NCBI RefSeq assembly: GCF_002288925.2
Contig: NW_022098008.1
Span: forward strand, 3,480,889-3,544,888
DNA from: Delphinapterus leucas
Taxonomy: Eukaryota > Chordata > Mammalia > Artiodactyla > Monodontidae
Direction: 5' to 3'
DNA: 64,000 bases
Shown here one piece after another: positions 1 to 10,930 of the stretch (positions are counted from its first letter, which is position 1; each line of letters opens with the position of its first letter). A program made the position numbers and the translations under genes. The notes under the pieces are model-generated. The model had not been told where the DNA came from. It made no database searches and saw only the letters and a list, made by a program, of their open reading frames with translations.

Positions 1-568
1 ATGGGAAGCAGTGTTCCCAGACACACTCCCGGGACCTGTGCTTGCAACTACAATGAACATGAGGAGTTATGTGGGTGATTTGATGGCATGGTCGTACGTA
101 GATTTCTGAATTCCAATGGTAGCATGTCTGGCAATCAAAAATAGCATTTTTCTCAGCCCTCTGAGCAGGATTAAGATTTGGAGCATCTGGTAAGAATAAG
201 ACAGAGATGAAGAAAGTGTGTTTTTAACTCAAAAGGAGGAGTCTCCACTTTTCCTGAAAGTGATGTGCTTGGAAAGAGACAGGTCATAATGAGAAAAGGA
301 AAGGCACCTGGCATTTGCATAGCTGCCTCCGACAAGGAGCCCTGACGCGGAGAGGGTGTAATTAGAGCTCTCTCTGTGTGGGAACAAAGGCCTGTCAGGA
401 GGAAGAAAAGCCCCCAACTAAGCAAAACCGCCACCAGTTACATCTTTCAGTTCCCTCTCACTGCCTCGAAAAGAGGAAAGAGAAGAAAACAGGTGTGGGC
501 TGGATTTTTCTAATGGTAGGAATGGAAGTGTCGCTCTCTGTTCATATGATTACTGAGGGTAATTACAC
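1..568. other. Unassigned single-copy sequence
   Basis: No repeat family or exon is recognised. The stretch 313-390 holds an exact POU octamer (ATTTGCAT, 313-320), a homeodomain word (TAATTA, 359-364) and a SOX-type word (AACAAAGG, 383-390) within 78 bp. This may mark a conserved regulatory element, but it could also be chance. Short open frames in both directions show no family resemblance. Confidence 0.5.
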
Positions 569-980
569 TTTTTTTTTGTTTTTTTTTTTTACATCTTTAT
601 TGGAGTATAATTGCTTTACAATGGTGTGTTAGTTTCTGCTTTATAACAAAGTGAATCAGTTATACACATACATATGTTCCCATATCTCTTCCCTCTTGTG
701 TCTCCCTCCCTCCCACCCTCCCTATCCCACCCCTCCAGGTGGTCACAAAGCACCGAGCTGATCTCCCTGTGCTATGCGGCTGCTTCCCACTAGCTATCTG
801 TTTTACGTTTGGTAGTGTATATATGTCCATGCCACTCTCTCGCTTCGTCCCGGCTTACCCTTCCCCCTCCCCGTATTCTCAAGTCCATTCTCTAGTAGGT
901 CTGTGTCTTTATTCCTGTCTTACCCCTAGGTTCTTCATTACATTTTTTTTCTTAAATTCCATATATATGTGTTAGCATAC
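569..980 (-). mobile_element. L1 LINE 3' end, 5'-truncated
   Basis: The element begins on the plus strand with a T-rich tract (569-590), the reverse complement of a poly-A tail. It continues with the 3' untranslated region of a fairly young cetartiodactyl L1. The same sequence occurs in the opposite orientation at 45041-45813, so the two are copies of one subfamily. The copy stops abruptly near 980 where the other continues, as expected of 5' truncation during retrotransposition. No convincing target-site duplication was found. Open frames across it are not genes. Confidence 0.9.
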
Positions 981-1495
981 ACGGTTTTGAGCCCAGAGAA
1001 AAACTCGACATTTGTTGGGCTGAGTAACTGCAGTAAAGGACCATGAGGATGAAACGAGATGCAGCAGACTCTGTTTCCCTTGGTCTTGCTAATTTCTTCA
1101 AGAAACAGAGAACTGCACTGTGTTTTGGCTTTTCCTTGATCCGGCAACACAGCAGTGCGATGGGCCGCCAGCCACTTTGCCGCTTTCTCCCCTCCTTCAG
1201 TTCTTCGAATTCCAGACAAGGACACATTGTCTTAACTCAGAAGTTATGCATTTCAAAACAGAATTTAGTTTGCTTGCTCCATTAACTTTAAATAATGGCA
1301 AAGTGTGCCTTCTTTAAGAATTCTGATGTCTGTTCTATGTACGTGTTCACTCTCTCCCCAAATGTGTCTTCATTCTGAGATCCCTCAGGGCGAGAGTCTC
1401 ATATCCACAGTGTATGTAGCTATTACTACTAGGGCTGAATATTTAGATTTCTCACTTCAGTAAATTTCATCAGGAAAACTTATTGTCAGGGGATT
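981..1495. other. Unassigned intergenic sequence
   Basis: No repeat, exon or RNA gene recognised. Small open frames on both strands lack recognisable domains. Confidence 0.5.
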
Positions 1496-1743
1496 AAAAA
1501 AACGTTGTTAGGGGCTTCCCTGGTGGCGCAGTGGTTGAGAGCCCGCCTGCCGATGCAGGGGACACGGTTCGTGCCCCGGTTCGGGAGGATCCCACGTGCC
1601 GTGGAGTGGCTGGGCCCGTGAGCCATGGCCGCTGAGCCTGCGCACCCGGAGCCTGTGCTCCGCAACGGGAGAGGCCAGGACAGTGAGAGGCCCGCATACC
1701 GCAAAAAAAAAACAAAAAAAAAAAACAAAAAAACGTTGTTAGG
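1496..1743 (+). mobile_element. CHR-type SINE with 17-bp target-site duplication
   Basis: A tRNA-derived cetacean SINE with body about 1513-1726. The RNA polymerase III box A word TGGCGCAGTGG and a box B word GGTTCGTGCC are visible, and the copy ends in an A-rich tail with C interruptions. It is bracketed by a perfect direct repeat, AAAAAAACGTTGTTAGG, at 1496-1512 and 1727-1743. This proves insertion by L1-type retrotransposition and implies a fairly young age. Confidence 0.96.
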
Positions 1744-3116
1744 CAAAGTCTAAAGATAGCCATAAGAAATCAATAATATGGATGCTGGTTTTCCATCACT
1801 TTCAGTGGCACGAACAATTGGTCAATTGGACTATAGGTTTATATTATGATCTAGATTCACTGCTCACCTCCAAGCAGTGGACAGCTGACCACTTCCTAAA
1901 CAGAGATTTGTTGCCTGAGTGTTTAACTGTCATAAATGAGAAATAATACATAAAGGACATTGAGAGCTTCGGAAAACATGTCTGTTATTTGCAGGCCCAT
2001 CACATATTAATGCTCAGTCCTTATTGTGCTTAGTTTTAAATTACCATTAGTCCTGAAAGTGGGAATTCATACTAATTTCCATGCCCCCATTCTCATATGT
2101 TCTTTAAAACACAGATTATTTTGCAAGAGATAAAATATATTATGATGATAGTGGATGTTATTTATATTAGTGACAGAATTTAGTCATTAAATTATTTATA
2201 GTAGTAACAGAATTCTTATGTTTTGGCCAACACACTGTACCTATTTTTACTATACATGGCTAAATTTCTTTGGCAATACCCCTAGGTGGCAGGGTAATAT
2301 TATGATACTTTAGTTCTAAAGACTCTCAATCTTCTAAACTTAAGAAAAGAGAGACAACATCAAAAACAAATTTCTTGAATTTTAATCTTGAATTTGGACA
2401 TCTCCAAAAGTGGAAAGACAATGTATTCAGTACAAATTTGTTTGGTAACTGGCCATAAGCATGTGTCATCACAAATATAGAACCATATAATGCATTTGAG
2501 TATTCCAAGAATTATATTAATAAGTTTTTCTTTTATATTGAGGAAGTGGGAAGAGAGGAAAGGTCTCAGAGCCAGATTTTCTCACTCTCCCAGGCAGACC
2601 AAAGCTCATTTATTAGATTATAACTTCTTTCCAAAATATCCCATATAATTTATTAACAAAACCCAACAAAACAAAATCAAAAGAATAACCAGGACTTAGG
2701 GGCATGAGCTATAGTTGAACTATTTTAAATTTTGCCATAATAAAATTTTAGAACACACTGTGAAATATTTTTTTTCATTTAAGTTATGGCATAAGAGCTC
2801 TCTGAAACTCTGCTTACATAAATTGCCAATCATTTGGCACAGTAATTGGATATTTGGACAAAGAAGCTCAAAATATTTAGGAAATTTGACCTTGTGCTTC
2901 CACTTCATAAATTAACCCTGAGGAAGTTGTGTTTAATAGCAATGATTACCCTTATGAGCTTTTATGCACATCTAAAATTATATAGAATTTGCTAATGCAT
3001 ATAAACACATATTCATGTATTAGAATAGTGTGTAACTATCAAAAGTAGGTTTACAAATAATATTTAATAAACTGGGAAATTATTATTACAATATTAAGTG
3101 AAAAATTAAAATTGCT
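1744..3116. other. Unassigned A+T-rich sequence
   Basis: No family assigned with confidence. Weak MIR-like wording near 1890-1960 was not strong enough to call. There is no exon evidence. Confidence 0.45.
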
Positions 3117-3175
3117 TTTTGAATATTTTATTACAGTTGACATTCAAAATGTCAACTGTAATAAAATATTCAAAA
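3117..3175. repeat. Perfect inverted repeat (28-bp arms, 3-nt loop)
   Basis: Positions 3117-3144 are the exact reverse complement of 3148-3175, separated only by CAA at 3145-3147. The match ends at 3116/3176, where both bases are T. RNA from either strand would form an uninterrupted 28-bp hairpin. No known transposon termini were recognised. A template-switch mutation is the simplest explanation. Confidence 0.97.
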
Positions 3176-4194
3176 TGAGAAAGCTGGCATGAAATATACC
3201 AAAATATTTGCAGGAGTTTGTTTCTTCTAGGTATTAGAATTATGGGTAGTTTTCTCTTTGTTAAACTGTTTATTTTTAAATTTTCTCTAATGAATGCATA
3301 TTGCTTATATAAAAATAAAACAATTTTAGTTCATGCATTTCTTTGAATATATTAAAAAAACACATTTAGCTAGATAAATGAAAGATGTAATATATATGCA
3401 TATAGTAGGAGGCGGGGAGTTCTTGTTATTCTTTGACAATATTCATGCTAAAGCATATTATTTAACTTATCTGGGCTTGTTTGTTTGTGTTTCTTCATTG
3501 ATTTTTTAAACCTAAATAGAATGATGATCAAATAACATAATCATTAAGATCTTAACACTGTCAAATTTGGAGATTAACAACATCCTGTGATATAAATCTA
3601 TAATACAAGTGTCAAGTCATAAAGCTTGAATTCCTGTCCATGGCAATTCAAACTTCATAAATGGGGTATTTTATATGTATATATATTTTTCATTCTCATA
3701 ATCTTATTAAGCTACATATTTTTGCTTAAATATATGCATTATAATGACTATTAATGAACAAAAATTACACTTAAATGTACATACATTTGCACATGTCGCA
3801 AAAAATATTTTCCACACAGTCACTCACCACTTTTACATGGTTGGGTTGATTCATTTTTTAAGGAAACAGTTAAGCAGTGCCTACTCCATGGGCTATCGCA
3901 CCAAAGGTGGAAGTTATAACTGAAGGAAGGTCAGACAAGGCCCTGTCCTCGTGATCTCTCTCTATCAAGGTCTGTGGAAGGCTGCTGACGTGAGTGACTT
4001 GGGAGCTTTTACGCAGGTTGGGGACATGGAGAGACAGGGGGCCTCTGTAGAACAGATGGTAGCCACCCTCAGGTATGGAGCTTGGGTCAGAACTCACCGT
4101 GTGCAGGGCACAAAATGATGCTGCAAGATGTAAACAATGTGAACGTGACATGGTTAGTTATACCCCAAAGGGAAAGGAGCCCAACCCTTAGTTC
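3176..4194. other. Unassigned sequence, A+T-rich then mixed
   Basis: 3176-3860 is strongly A+T-rich with short TA runs. 3860-4194 is more balanced. No repeat or gene recognised. Confidence 0.4.
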
Positions 4195-4315
4195 CCTCCT
4201 TGTCCTAAGAGGATGGCAAAGCTGACTAAGTCACAGGGTTACCCTGAGGATTAAATGGGGTCATATCAGGAAGTCACTTTGAACAGTGCCCGATACAGAT
4301 GAATATGCAGGAGAC
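4195..4315 (+). mobile_element. MIR SINE fragment
   Basis: The string CCCTGAGGATTAAATGGGGT near 4243, followed by GAACAGTGCC near 4280, matches the core and 3' part of the ancient mammalian MIR element. It is diverged and lacks the tRNA-like head. Confidence 0.55.
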
Positions 4316-5170
4316 GTGAGCTCCTGCAGCAAAGAAAGAGGAAGGAGAGGAGGAGTCCTATGAAGGCACAGAAGCCAATGTTTGTGATCTACCTGTGGAG
4401 CTGAAATGAGTCACTGGAACAGAGTCAGAGGGGCGGAAGGGAGCTGGTGCCATGACCCGGGTGAGAGGCGGTGTGGCCCACACGGTGCAAGTGGCTGTGG
4501 CTCACGATGGAGACAAGCGGGGAGTGTAAGACACACGCAGGAGAGGAGGTTGGCATAGCTGTCGGGTGACTGAGTGAGAGGGAGACAGAGCGAGAACAGG
4601 GAGAGTTCCTGCATCTCTGGCCTGGACGGCTGCCCGGCGTCATGCCCTGAAATAGGGACAACGCAGTGAGGCCCCAGCGTGGAGTTTGGAGAAAGGGATG
4701 ACTTTGGTTCTGGACATGGGATGTGTCAGTTAGCAGGTCAGGCATCCCTGGGGACAGCTGGCAGAGTGTTGGCTGCATGGAGAGGGTCCTGGGGAGAGGG
4801 AGGTCCCTGAGGCATCACTGAAGAAAAATAGTTGAAGACACAAAGGTGGGTGAGGATGCTCAGAAACAGTGAGTGAACAGAAAACAGAAGTGACCCAGGA
4901 CAGGGTTTGAGGGATACGGACTTTCACATGACAGCAGGACTCAGAGCTGTGGGCACTTGGGGGAGGGACCAGATGTGTCAAACCTAAACTGGGGCACCTG
5001 AAGAGTCACAGAGAAAAAGGGAAAGCTGACTGTACCAAGTGCAGCTGAGAAACCAGATGAGCTAAGTAGTGAGAAGAGGTCGATGGATTATTCAAAAAGA
5101 ATTCCTAGAACAATTTCCCAAACCAGTGGAGGCTGAGAAGTAAATGAGAAACAAATACATTTACAATCTC
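4316..5170. other. Unassigned purine-rich sequence
   Basis: G+A-rich on the plus strand, with no family recognised. A degraded LTR is possible but I cannot support it. Minus-strand open frames are rich in Ser, Pro and Leu, as expected from the composition. Confidence 0.4.
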
Positions 5171-5330
5171 TAAGTCTGCATCTCTGTCTCTGTCTGTATC
5201 TATAACTATACCTACATCTCCTCGTGTCTGATCTGTATTGACATCACCCAACCCTATGTCTATGTCTGATTCTACACTTACATCCACGTCCAGGTTCAGG
5301 TTCAGGTCCACAACCCCATCCACTTCCATG
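5171..5330. repeat. Degenerate hexanucleotide-type tandem repeat
   Basis: Imperfect units such as GTCTGT, ATCTAT and CACATC follow each other with a period near 6, ending in CAGGTTCAGGTTCAGGTCCA (5291-5310). The period is visible in the minus-strand translation, which alternates acidic and aliphatic residues (for example LNLNLDVDVSVESDIDIG). It is an old, mutated simple repeat, not a protein gene. Confidence 0.7.
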
Positions 5331-5955
5331 TCAACATAGAGAACTGCAAATAGACTCCTAACCGGTTCCCTGACAGTGGATAAATGCTTCCGTCTGGATG
5401 CAGAAATGACACCACCATGGGTATCATTAACACTTGTATTTCTCCTCTATCATTTATTCTGTTCCTTTTCCTGTTCTTTGCTTCTAACTTAGAGTCAAAC
5501 TTGTCCTCTGAGCCAGAGAACAGGGTTTCACCTTCTGAATATTGCAAATCAGCCTCATTCCTGGCTCCATCCTCATTTCCTAACTGTATTCTCATCCTAC
5601 CTACAGTTTCTTAATTACTTGAAAGTTACTTTAACATGCAACAAATATGTATGCTTAAACAACACTTAATATGATTTGTTAAATGCATTACTAATACTAG
5701 CTGATGTAATAAGCACAAAATGTATAATGGGTGGGACACAGTAAAAGCAGCTCACTTCTCTCTCGGATGATGTTCAACAGGTGACCCTAACTGGCAGCAG
5801 GCTGTGTTCCAAGCAGCGACCCTCCCACCTTCAACACAGGATGTCCACGCTTCTTGGTCTCTCCAGTTAGTGGAGAGAAAGAGAAGCAACATAAAATGCT
5901 TCGGTGGGTGTGGGCACTCCTGGGTCCTGCAGGCTGGGCGTGTTTCCAGGTTCCG
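5331..5955. other. Unassigned intergenic sequence
   Basis: No repeat or exon recognised. Overlapping short open frames on both strands lack family resemblance. Confidence 0.4.
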
Positions 5956-6080
5956 TTGCATAAGTGTGAGACCTTGGTCATTGAACTGCCTCAAGTCCTC
6001 CTTTGTAGATGGTGAACAATGACAGTACTGGGTCATAAAGCTGTTGTTTCACAGGAGAATCAGAGTGATAAGGCTGGACA
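5956..6080 (+). mobile_element. MIR SINE fragment
   Basis: GTGAGACCTTGGTCATTGAA (from 5967) followed by a CCTC...TGTAGATGGTGAACAATGACAGTA-like segment reproduces the order of the MIR core, with substitutions. Confidence 0.6.
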
Positions 6081-6639
6081 GAGTCCTGGCTTAATAAATT
6101 AGGAATCTTTCATTATAAATGTAAAGACAGAGCAAGGATATAATCAGAGCTACACAGTGAGGAAGCCAAGACACAAAGGAATCAAGGGAAGTCAGAGGGC
6201 AAGGGCAGCTCTTGAAGTGAGAAAGACTATTTTCCACCAAATGAAAAGAAACACCACTGTGACCAGCAGGCAGTAGGTAGATTAAACTCCATTCTCCCCA
6301 AGAGCTTTTCAGGACTTCAAACTCTCAAGATCAGAACATGTGGCAAGTCATTCCATTAATTTATAAATGAAGGGTTAAAATGGAATATTCCTTAGATAAA
6401 AGAAGGGAATCTCTGAGTCCTTTATTCAACATTACAACTTAATATTCTGGGAGGTACATGGGGGCTCCTGCCTGGGCAGAATGCCTGAACTTAGACCTTA
6501 TTTTTCTATCATTTGAAAACTTAGCATTTATATATCATGTTTATTCTGTTATATCTTGCCAAAATAGAATTTAAAAGTTACATCATGTATACAAATATAA
6601 AATGTATATATTGAAAAATACCAGCTTCCTGGATGGGAA
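6081..6639. other. Unassigned sequence
   Basis: Mixed to A+T-rich, with no family or gene recognised. Confidence 0.4.
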
Positions 6640-7495
6640 ATTTACATTTTATTAAGATACCAAGCCTTCCCAATCTTATTCAGAAATTTAATGAAATCTT
6701 AACAGAATTCCTCTGGCATTTTAAGAACACATCACAAATTATTCTAAATCTTATCCAGAAAAGAAACATACAAAAATAGCGATGAGAATTATAAAAGGAA
6801 GTACAAAGAGGATCACATGACTTGGTAGATAATAAAATGCATTTTAAAGCTAAATAATTAAAATGTTATGGTACGGTATGGGCACAGAAATTGATGGCAA
6901 GATTAGAGGAATAGAATAGAATCTAAAAATAGATCCAGTTTTGTATGCAAATCTCATATTTGACAGAGATGGCCTTTCAACTCTGGGGAAAATTTGAACT
7001 TTCGATAAAAGATGTTCATTCAACTGACAAGTATTTTAAAAAGAAAGAAACGTAGAAATCTCCTCATTCTTTATGTGGAAAAAATTCCAAATGAAAACAG
7101 AAAAAATTTTTATTTTATGTTCTATGTTCAAAAAGAAAGCAAGAACAAAAATTATGTGTCAGGTACATATTATAGCTCAGCCAATATTTATAAAATAATG
7201 TAAACATATGCTTTCAGAGTAGTGATGGATAATCTAGTAAAGACCTGGATTTATCCCCTCCTCCAAAAAAAAGATAAATAAATATGGGGAAAGACATAAT
7301 ATAGAAGTATGGGAAAAGAAACTGGAAGGAAGTTAAAAGACAAGCAGATAAATTAAAAGAGACAAAGGACCAAGATTCACTGATTAGCTTCTGAAGTATT
7401 CTTAGTGATTTTAACAAGAAGAAATCTATATGTCAATAACAGCAATAGGAAGTGAGGAAAAACATCAGAAATTAACAAGAGAAAAATTAAACATG

Positions 7496-7800
7496 TAAAT
7501 GGACATGGGGGGAGGGATAAACTAGGAGTTTGGAATTAACAGGTACAAACTACTATACTACTATATATAAAATAGATAAACAACAAGGATCTACTGTATA
7601 GCACAGAAAATATATTCAGTATCTTATAATAACCTATAATGGAAAAAAATCTGAAAAAAAATATATATATATATAATAAAACTGAATAAAGCTGAATCAC
7701 TTTGCTGTACACCAGAAACTGACAAAACATTGTAAATCAACTATACATTGATGAAAAAATAATAAGAAAAAGAAAAAAGAAAAGATAAGATAAATGGACA
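7496..7800 (+). mobile_element. L1 3' end nested in older L1M
   Basis: The body (7506-7790) is the cetartiodactyl L1 3' untranslated region, containing AAATAGATAAACAACAAGGA, CTGAATCACTTTGCTGTACA and GTAAATCAACTATAC, ending in an A-rich tail. A 10-bp direct repeat, TAAATGGACA, flanks it at 7496-7505 and 7791-7800 and is a plausible target-site duplication. The host L1M continues on both sides. A short TA run (about 7662-7677) lies inside. Confidence 0.85.
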
Positions 7801-7944
7801 AAGCATTTGTGGAAAGATATTTCATCATAGAGGTAACCAAACAAATGAAAATGGAAATAAAGAGATATGTGTTTTGCTTCTCATGTTAGCAAAGCTTAAA
7901 AATGGTGAAAAACACAATAGGAATGTTAAGGATAATTTCCCTAA

Positions 7945-8000
7945 TAAAACAGTGTTTACTGAACGCCAATACATGCTGGGCACTGAGCAAATGCTGGAGA
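7945..8000 (-). mobile_element. Possible L2 LINE 3' end fragment
   Basis: TTTACTGAACGCCAATACAT followed by GCTGGGCACTGAGCAAATGC resembles the reverse complement of the L2 3' terminus. It is short and diverged. Confidence 0.4.
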
Positions 8001-8374
8001 TACCTGAAAAAATATGTATCGTCTATTGGAAATGAGCACATGTGGATTCCTAACAGGGACACACATTTGTATGGCTTTCTGAAACACAGTTTTAGAGATA
8101 ACAAATGTGGAAAATCTAAGACTGAAGGGTTGTCCTTTGGGGAATATTCTAACAAAATATAAACAAAAAAGTTCATCACAATGTTGGCTGATATATGAAG
8201 GAAAAAAAAAAGAATTGTAAACATAATAAATATGCATGGATAAATTATTTGCTAACTAAATTAAATTATGTAGCATCCTTAAAATACAACTATGTGCAGT
8301 CGTTAAAATAAAGGCAACAACGTTTCAAAGATATATGCTACATTATTTAATAAGTGAATGTGTGTTAGAAAAGA

Positions 8375-8632
8375 ACCTAGAGAGGGGAGGGTTAAATCTG
8401 GAATTTGAGATTAACAGGTACACACTACTCTATATAAAATAGATAAACAACAAGAACCTACTGTAGAGCACAGGGAACTATATTCAATATCCTGTGATAA
8501 GTCATCATGGAAAAGAAGATGAAAAAGAATGTATATATATGTATATATGTACAACTGAATCACTTTGCTGTACAGCAGAAACTAACACAACATGGTAAAT
8601 CAACTGTCCTTCAATAAAATAAATTTCAAAAG
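8375..8632 (+). mobile_element. L1 3' end
   Basis: Same subfamily as the copy at 7506-7790: GATTAACAGGTACACACTAC, AAATAGATAAACAACAAGAA and CTGAATCACTTTGCTGTACA occur in order, ending TCAATAAAATAAATTTCAAA. A TATATATGTATATATG run lies inside. A target-site duplication is unclear; only AAAAGAA is shared by the flanks. Confidence 0.85.
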
Positions 8633-8639
8633 AATAAAG

Positions 8640-9435
8640 AGAAGCTGTGTATCCATTCCCAGGGAGAAAGCTTCATTTCTCTGTAACTGGGTCTAAGATA
8701 GTCCATGAGAACACAGGTAGGCCTGAATGTTCTAACCTGAGGGTCCTATTCTGGGAGCTGAAGGAGGTGTGAGAAAGTCACAGGAAGAAGCCTTCTGAGA
8801 GGGTTCTCTGCATGAGTCCTACCCGGCCACCTGGGTCTGGACCACTTACCACTTCTCCATCAAAAAACTTTTTTAGGGAAAAAATAGGGAAGTGTCCAAA
8901 TGCCACAGATGAGTGTCTGGAGGAAAACTGATTTCGATCCCTAGTGAGCTCGAAGCATGAGTTTGAGGACACAGAATCATACAGTAAAAAGATTCTAGAA
9001 AACGGGTTATGACACTTACAAGCAACATCATGACTGGGGAAAGTAACAGGGCATCTTACATGCTGTGTAATTACCTTCAGATTAGGTTCCTGCTTCAAAC
9101 TGGTGTTCTCTCTACTATAACATTTCTATCAATTATAGATGTGCTCACAATTACATTCAGGTTCATTTAAATATCATTATTTTTTATAGAAAATAAAAAT
9201 TGGCCCTATGGAGTAGATGTCTCAAGAGTCCCAAACTTCAGTGCTGGAGGAATCATTGGAATATTACCAAGAAGCATCTCTGAAAGGGAACGCTGCTTCC
9301 CACAGCTACAAGCCTAGATCAGATATCCCCGTGGTCTTTGAAGGATTCTGCCTCCATCTTGGAGGTTACTGAAACAGGATATACATGTCTGACCTCACAT
9401 GGCTTTGGTCACAACTTTTGACCACATGGTAGACA
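8640..9435. other. Unassigned intergenic sequence
   Basis: No repeat or exon recognised. One 106-codon minus-strand open frame (8778-9098) shows no domain. Confidence 0.4.
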
Positions 9436-9439
9436 TTTG

Positions 9440-9625
9440 TTTGGGAGCAAGTTACTTAACTTCTGCCTGCAAATTATTCCGCCTCTCTGTTCTTCAGTTT
9501 TCTTGTCAATAAATAGTAGTAGTAGTAGTCATAAAAATAATAATAATAATTACTATTATTGTTATTATTATCATTATAATACTAATTGCCTTATGGGACA
9601 GTGGTGAGGGATGGAGGAGATAGCA
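9440..9625 (+). mobile_element. MIR SINE fragment with internal trinucleotide repeats
   Basis: GGGAGCAAGTTACTTAACTT (9441-9460) and CTTCAGTTTTCTTGTCAATA are MIR core wording in plus orientation, ending with GCCTTATGGGACAGTGGTGAGG. The A+T part of the MIR has expanded into trinucleotide runs. Confidence 0.75.
9512..9580. repeat. (AGT)n, (AAT)n, (ATT)n compound microsatellite
   Basis: AGT units (9514-9529), then AAT units (9536-9550), then ATT/GTT units (9551-9577). The AAT and ATT arms are mutually complementary and could fold back. It sits within the MIR. Confidence 0.9.
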
Positions 9626-9680
9626 AATCTGACAAGCTTACATAAATAACTATTATTGTAGATGAAAGCATGCTATTATT

Positions 9681-9921
9681 TAAAATGTCATTAATTTTTG
9701 TTTTTTTTTTTTTGGCGGTACGCGGGTCTCTCACTGTTGTGGCCTCTCCCGTTGCGGAGCACAGGCTCCGGACGCGCAGGCTTAGCGGCCATGGCTCACG
9801 GGCCCAGCTGCTCCACGGCATGTGGGATCTTCCTGGACCGGAGCACGAACCCATGTCCCCTGCATCGGCAGGCGGACTCTCAACCACTGCGCCACCAGGA
9901 AAGCCTGTAAAATGTCATTAA
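9681..9921 (-). mobile_element. CHR-type SINE with 14-bp target-site duplication
   Basis: Reverse-orientation cetacean SINE, body about 9695-9907: poly-T first, box B complement near 9843, box A complement near 9883. It is flanked by TAAAATGTCATTAA at 9681-9694 and 9908-9921. The perfect duplication and good match to the other copies indicate a young insertion. Confidence 0.96.
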
Positions 9922-10130
9922 ATATTTTAAAGGGATAATTAGTAAAAAACAAAACAAAAAACAGGTCTTATTTTTTGACCACCTCTCTCAAAAATCTAAG
10001 TATAGGAAAGATTCTGGTAAAAATCATAATCTCCTTCTTGGTAGCAATTTGCTACACTTATAGGCATAATGCAAGGTGGTAAATTAGCTGCTAGAGCTTA
10101 CAGATTGGAGTTGGAAATTGATAGAAAGCC

Positions 10131-10473
10131 ACAAGTTTGCTATTTTTTTTAATTAATTAATTTATTTATAGCTGCGTTAGGTCTTCATTGCTGCACGTGG
10201 ACTTTCTCTAGTTGTGGCAAGCAGGGGCTATTCTTCGTTGTGGTGTGCGGGCTTCTCATTGTGGTGGCTTCTCTTGTTATGGAGCACGGGCACTAGGCGC
10301 GCGGTCTTCAGTAGTTATGGCGCGTGGGCTCTGTAGTTGTGGTGCACGGGCTTAGTTGCTCCCTGGCATGTGGGATCTTCCCGGACCAGGGCTCGAACTC
10401 GTGTCCCCTGCCTTGGCAGACGGATTCTTAACCACTGCGCCACCAGGGAACTCCCTACAAGTTTGCTATTTTT
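10131..10473 (-). mobile_element. Long CHR-type SINE (CHR-1-like) with 17-bp target-site duplication
   Basis: Body about 10148-10456, roughly 100 bp longer than the other short copies. The extra tail-proximal part contains repeated GTTGTGG/GTAGTTATGG-like phrases. The head (CACTGCGCCACCAGGGAA, near 10433-10450) is shared with the short copies. ACAAGTTTGCTATTTTT flanks it at 10131-10147 and 10457-10473. The length suggests the older, full-length CHR class. Confidence 0.95.
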
Positions 10474-10774
10474 ATGTTTTGTTTCCTTGTGCTTCTCCTC
10501 CTTGAGTTTTGTGTTAAAACGACACCCCCCTCGTGATGTCCCAAAACTTAAAGCTTGGAGGATGGGGACAGAAATCAAAGAATCAAGCAAGTTCCACCTG
10601 TGAAAGAGTGTAGGCAACACAGGACTCAAGGCAGGCACTGGACCATAAGTAGGTCAGGGCCTTTTGTTTGTCTTTAAAATCCCTCTTCTACAGTTAGTTC
10701 TCCCATGTGCTTTGATCATAGTATTTGAATATCGCTAATAATGCAGTTACCACTGAGTGACCACTATTCAACAG
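10474..10774. other. Unassigned sequence
   Basis: No repeat or gene recognised. Confidence 0.4.
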
Positions 10775-10930
10775 TAACACACTGTTGATTTCACTCTTCA
10801 CAAAACTTTGTGAGATTGGTGTTATAATCCCCAGAAATTACAAGAAACCTAGTACTGGAGGAGTTCTTCTAAATCTCATACCATGTGATAGTGGCAGCCT
10901 GGGCTGCAAAGTAAACATTTATCACACAAC
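10775..10930 (-). mobile_element. Probable MIR SINE fragment
   Basis: CAAAACTTTGTGAGATTGGT followed by ATAATCCCCAGAAATTACAA follows the order of the reverse-complemented MIR core, and GGCAGCCTGGGCTG continues the match. Confidence 0.55.

Larger units (their letters stand above)
6640..8370 (+). mobile_element. Ancient L1M LINE (ORF2 3' part), interrupted by younger insertions
   Basis: The segment reads as a decayed L1 second open reading frame and downstream region in the plus direction. It includes the stretches near 6640-7100, 7801-7920 (the ...TATTTCATCATAGAGGTAACC... region) and 8160-8370 (GCAGTCGTTAAAATAAAGGC near 8297). Frames are destroyed by stops and indels. A younger L1 3' end splits it at 7506-7790, an L2-like piece lies near 7945-8000, and another young L1 3' end follows at 8375-8632. 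The order of layers gives their relative ages. Confidence 0.75.

Noticed and set aside
1496..1743. Paired direct repeats considered as attachment sites or CRISPR-like repeats
   Set aside because: They are target-site duplications of a retrotransposed SINE; the same holds for the other flanking repeats in the window.
7945..8160. Overlapping 86-112-codon frames on both strands
   Set aside because: They lie within the decayed L1M and L2-like sequence and show no independent domain.
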